From Nitrososphaerales archaeon (GTDB lineage: Archaea; Thermoproteota; Nitrososphaeria; Nitrososphaerales; CADDZS01), in assembly GCA_030043455.1 (NCBI GenBank), contig JASHXQ010000097.1:1-15795 (forward strand): a DNA stretch of 15,795 nucleotides, read 5' to 3'. The notes beneath the pieces were generated by a model, which searched no databases, was not told the origin of the DNA, and saw only the letters and a list, made by a program, of their open reading frames with translations. The translations under genes were made by a program, and so were the position numbers. Below, one piece after another: positions 14,346-15,795 of the stretch (position 1 is its first letter; each line of letters begins with the position of its first letter).

Positions 14346-15230
14346 GTGATTCCCCGAAGTTTCGAGTACGTAGCTCCGACCTCTCTCCAGGAAGCGCTCT
14401 CTTATCTGGACAAGTACGGAGCCGATTCCAAGATTCTCGCTGGAGGGCAGAGCCTCATCCCGATCATGAAATTGCGGCTCGCTTCTCCCAAGTATTTGAT
14501 TGATCTCAACCGCATCTCGTGGCTGGATTACATTCGTGAAGATGGTGCTTGGATAAAGATCGGTCCCATGACGAGACATCACTCAATCGAGACTTCCTCT
14601 GTTTTGTGGCACAAGGCCGAGATCCTTCCGGAGACTGCATCAATGATCGGGGATCCTCAGGTACGGAACAACGGAACCATAGGAGGGTCTCTCGTTCACG
14701 CGGATCCCGCCGCCGATTGGGGAGCTGTGATCCTCGCGCTCGGAGGCACCATGAAATTATCCAGCTCCGCGGGCGAGAGGATGGTGAAGTCAGATGATTT
14801 CTTTGTGGACTCGCTAACCTCCAACGTGAAACCAAATGAGATCCTGACCGAGATCAGTTTTCAGACGCACAGACTCGGGGGTGGGTCATACAACAAGCTA
14901 GAAAGAAAGACCACCGATTTTGCCACAGTGGGTGTCGCCGCTCAGCTGATTTTGGATCCTACCGGAGCTTGCGAGTACGTGGGCATCGGTCTTGCTTCAG
15001 TAGCTCCCACCAATATTAGGGCAAGCAAGGCTGAATCAGTCTTGAGGGGAAAAGAACCTACCAAGGACCTGATAGCTGAAGCTGCCAAGGCCGCGGCCGA
15101 GGAATGCAAGCCCACGGACGATCCCCTTAGGGGGTCAGCGGAGTACAAACGGGCGATGGTACGAGTGTTCGCGGAGCGTTCCCTGAAGCGAGCGCTAGAA
15201 CGGGCGAAGAGAAAGGCAGAGGGGCAGTGA
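14346..15230 (+). CDS. coxM: CO dehydrogenase-type oxidoreductase, FAD-binding medium subunit
   Basis: A 294-residue FAD subunit of the xanthine oxidase/CO dehydrogenase family. It passes electrons from the molybdenum and Fe-S centres to an acceptor. The two FAD-contact loops are AGGQSLIP (32-39) and [14 protein letters not shown] (111-124), in the expected places, and a C-terminal CO_deh_flav_C domain follows from about residue 180. GTG 14346 begins [10 protein letters not shown], the normal N-terminus. The gene overlaps the small subunit as GTGA (15227-15230), and the order M-S-L is the classical cox order. In archaea the same architecture also forms glyceraldehyde oxidoreductase, so the substrate stays open until the large subunit is seen. 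Confidence 0.92.
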   Translation: MIPRSFEYVAPTSLQEALSYLDKYGADSKILAGGQSLIPIMKLRLASPKYLIDLNRISWLDYIREDGAWIKIGPMTRHHSIETSSVLWHKAEILPETASMIGDPQVRNNGTIGGSLVHADPAADWGAVILALGGTMKLSSSAGERMVKSDDFFVDSLTSNVKPNEILTEISFQTHRLGGGSYNKLERKTTDFATVGVAAQLILDPTGACEYVGIGLASVAPTNIRASKAESVLRGKEPTKDLIAEAAKAAAEECKPTDDPLRGSAEYKRAMVRVFAERSLKRALERAKRKAEGQ

Positions 15231-15742
15231 AAAAGATGGCAGAGAGAGGTCCAAAGTTGAAACAACTTCAAGTGAAGGTGAACGGCAAAGACTACGAATA
15301 TTTTGTAGAATCCCGGATGCTATTGGCACATTTCATCCGGGAACGGCTGGGTCTAACGGGGACGCACGTCGGTTGCGACACGACCAACTGCGGGGCATGT
15401 ACTGTAATCCTGAACGGCCGCTCGGTGAAATCCTGCACAATGTTTGCCGTGCAAGCGGATGGCGCGGATATACTGACCATCGAAGGTCTAGCCAAGGAAG
15501 GAAAGCTCCACCCGATTCAGGAACAGTTCTGGGAAAACCACGGACTACAATGTGGGTTTTGCACTCCAGGCTTTATCATGCAAGCTTACTGGTTCCTGAA
15601 GGAGAATCCCCAACCTTCGGAAGAAGAAGTAAGGGTGGGTATCTCTGGAAACCTGTGCCGCTGCACGGGGTACCAGAACATCGTGAAGGCGATTATGGAA
15701 GCTGCAAAAATGCGGGTCGAAGTTCCTGCGAGGTCCATGTGA
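15227..15742 (+). CDS. coxS: CO dehydrogenase-type oxidoreductase, [2Fe-2S] small subunit
   Basis: A 171-residue iron-sulfur subunit with two clusters. The plant-ferredoxin-type cluster uses Cys50, Cys55, Cys58 and Cys70. The second uses Cys109, Cys112, Cys144 and Cys146 in QCGFCTPG (108-115) and LCRCTGY (143-149). All eight ligands are present. It relays electrons from the molybdenum site to the FAD subunit. The start is GTG 15227, overlapping the coxM stop; ATG 15236 is an alternative that removes three residues. The first codons of coxL follow 12 bases later. Confidence 0.95.
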   Translation: MKKMAERGPKLKQLQVKVNGKDYEYFVESRMLLAHFIRERLGLTGTHVGCDTTNCGACTVILNGRSVKSCTMFAVQADGADILTIEGLAKEGKLHPIQEQFWENHGLQCGFCTPGFIMQAYWFLKENPQPSEEEVRVGISGNLCRCTGYQNIVKAIMEAAKMRVEVPARSM

Positions 15743-15754
15743 GTTAAGAGAAAA

Positions 15755-15795
15755 ATGTCCCAAGTCTTTGGAGCCAATGTGAAGCGGCGAGAAGA
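15755..15795 (+). CDS. coxL: CO dehydrogenase-type molybdenum-binding large subunit (5' fragment)
   Basis: ATG 15755 opens MSQVFGANVKRRE and continues to the window end. GxxVKRRED is the usual N-terminal motif of CoxL and related molybdenum hydroxylase large subunits, and the position directly after coxS fits. Only 13 codons are present, so the active-site loop that separates true CO dehydrogenase (AYxCSFR or AYRGAGR types) from aldehyde oxidoreductases is outside the window. Partial at the 3' end. Confidence 0.75.
   Translation, partial: MSQVFGANVKRRE

Noticed and set aside
1..15795. tRNA, rRNA, CRISPR array, insertion sequence or integrase
   Set aside because: I looked for paired arms, repeat arrays, terminal inverted repeats and transposase motifs and found none that I could support.

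Overview
This window looks like a piece of an archaeal chromosome. Several gene starts have an A/T-rich TATA-like box about 27-38 bases upstream and almost no Shine-Dalgarno sequence, so leaders are very short or absent. Start codons are often TTG or GTG. Gene content fits an aerobic, probably organotrophic archaeon: an aerobic CO-dehydrogenase-type molybdoenzyme, dihydroxyacetone kinase subunits, a GH4 glycosidase, a secreted G1-peptidase-like protein and a secreted beta-propeller. Moderate G+C and this mix would suit a non-ammonia-oxidising Thermoproteota/Nitrososphaeria lineage or an acidophilic Thermoplasmata relative. The lineage is inference only; there is no rRNA, tRNA or marker gene to settle it.

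Layout. (1) 1-2680, minus strand: a polysaccharide-deacetylase-like protein followed by a CrtC/AttH-type lipocalin-fold protein, with two hairpins past the last stop. (2) 2741-4108, plus: a divergent GH4 family NAD/Mn-dependent glycosidase whose Rossmann motif is complete only if translation begins at CTG 2741. (3) 4243-4903: an AbrB-type antitoxin and PIN-domain toxin (VapBC-like) with a clear TATA box inside an inverted repeat. (4) 5178-6512: a secreted seven-Asp-box beta-propeller. (5) 6613-7592: a DUF3303 protein and a TenA-like protein. (6) 7640-9288: dhaL and dhaK, convergent, with stop codons sharing one CTAG; no dhaM is visible. (7) 9449-11141: an ABC-2 type exporter (ATPase and permease, overlapping). 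(8) 11199-11993, minus: a secreted G1-peptidase-like protein with altered active-site positions. (9) 12244-14140: a VOC protein with a frame break near its C-terminus, then a fold-type-I PLP enzyme resembling SelA. (10) 14346-15795: coxM, coxS and the first codons of coxL, running off the window.

How the genes may work together. Regions 1-2 look like a carbohydrate-processing island with a divergent promoter. DhaK/DhaL act on dihydroxyacetone, and archaeal CoxMSL-type enzymes include glyceraldehyde oxidoreductases, so a triose theme is possible but unproven. The most useful second looks are the CTG start of the GH4 gene, the convergent dhaK/dhaL without DhaM, the frame break in the VOC gene, the non-canonical G1-like protein and the uncharacterised PLP enzyme. 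I found no defence array, integrase or insertion sequence, and no clear evidence of a wholly new multi-gene system.
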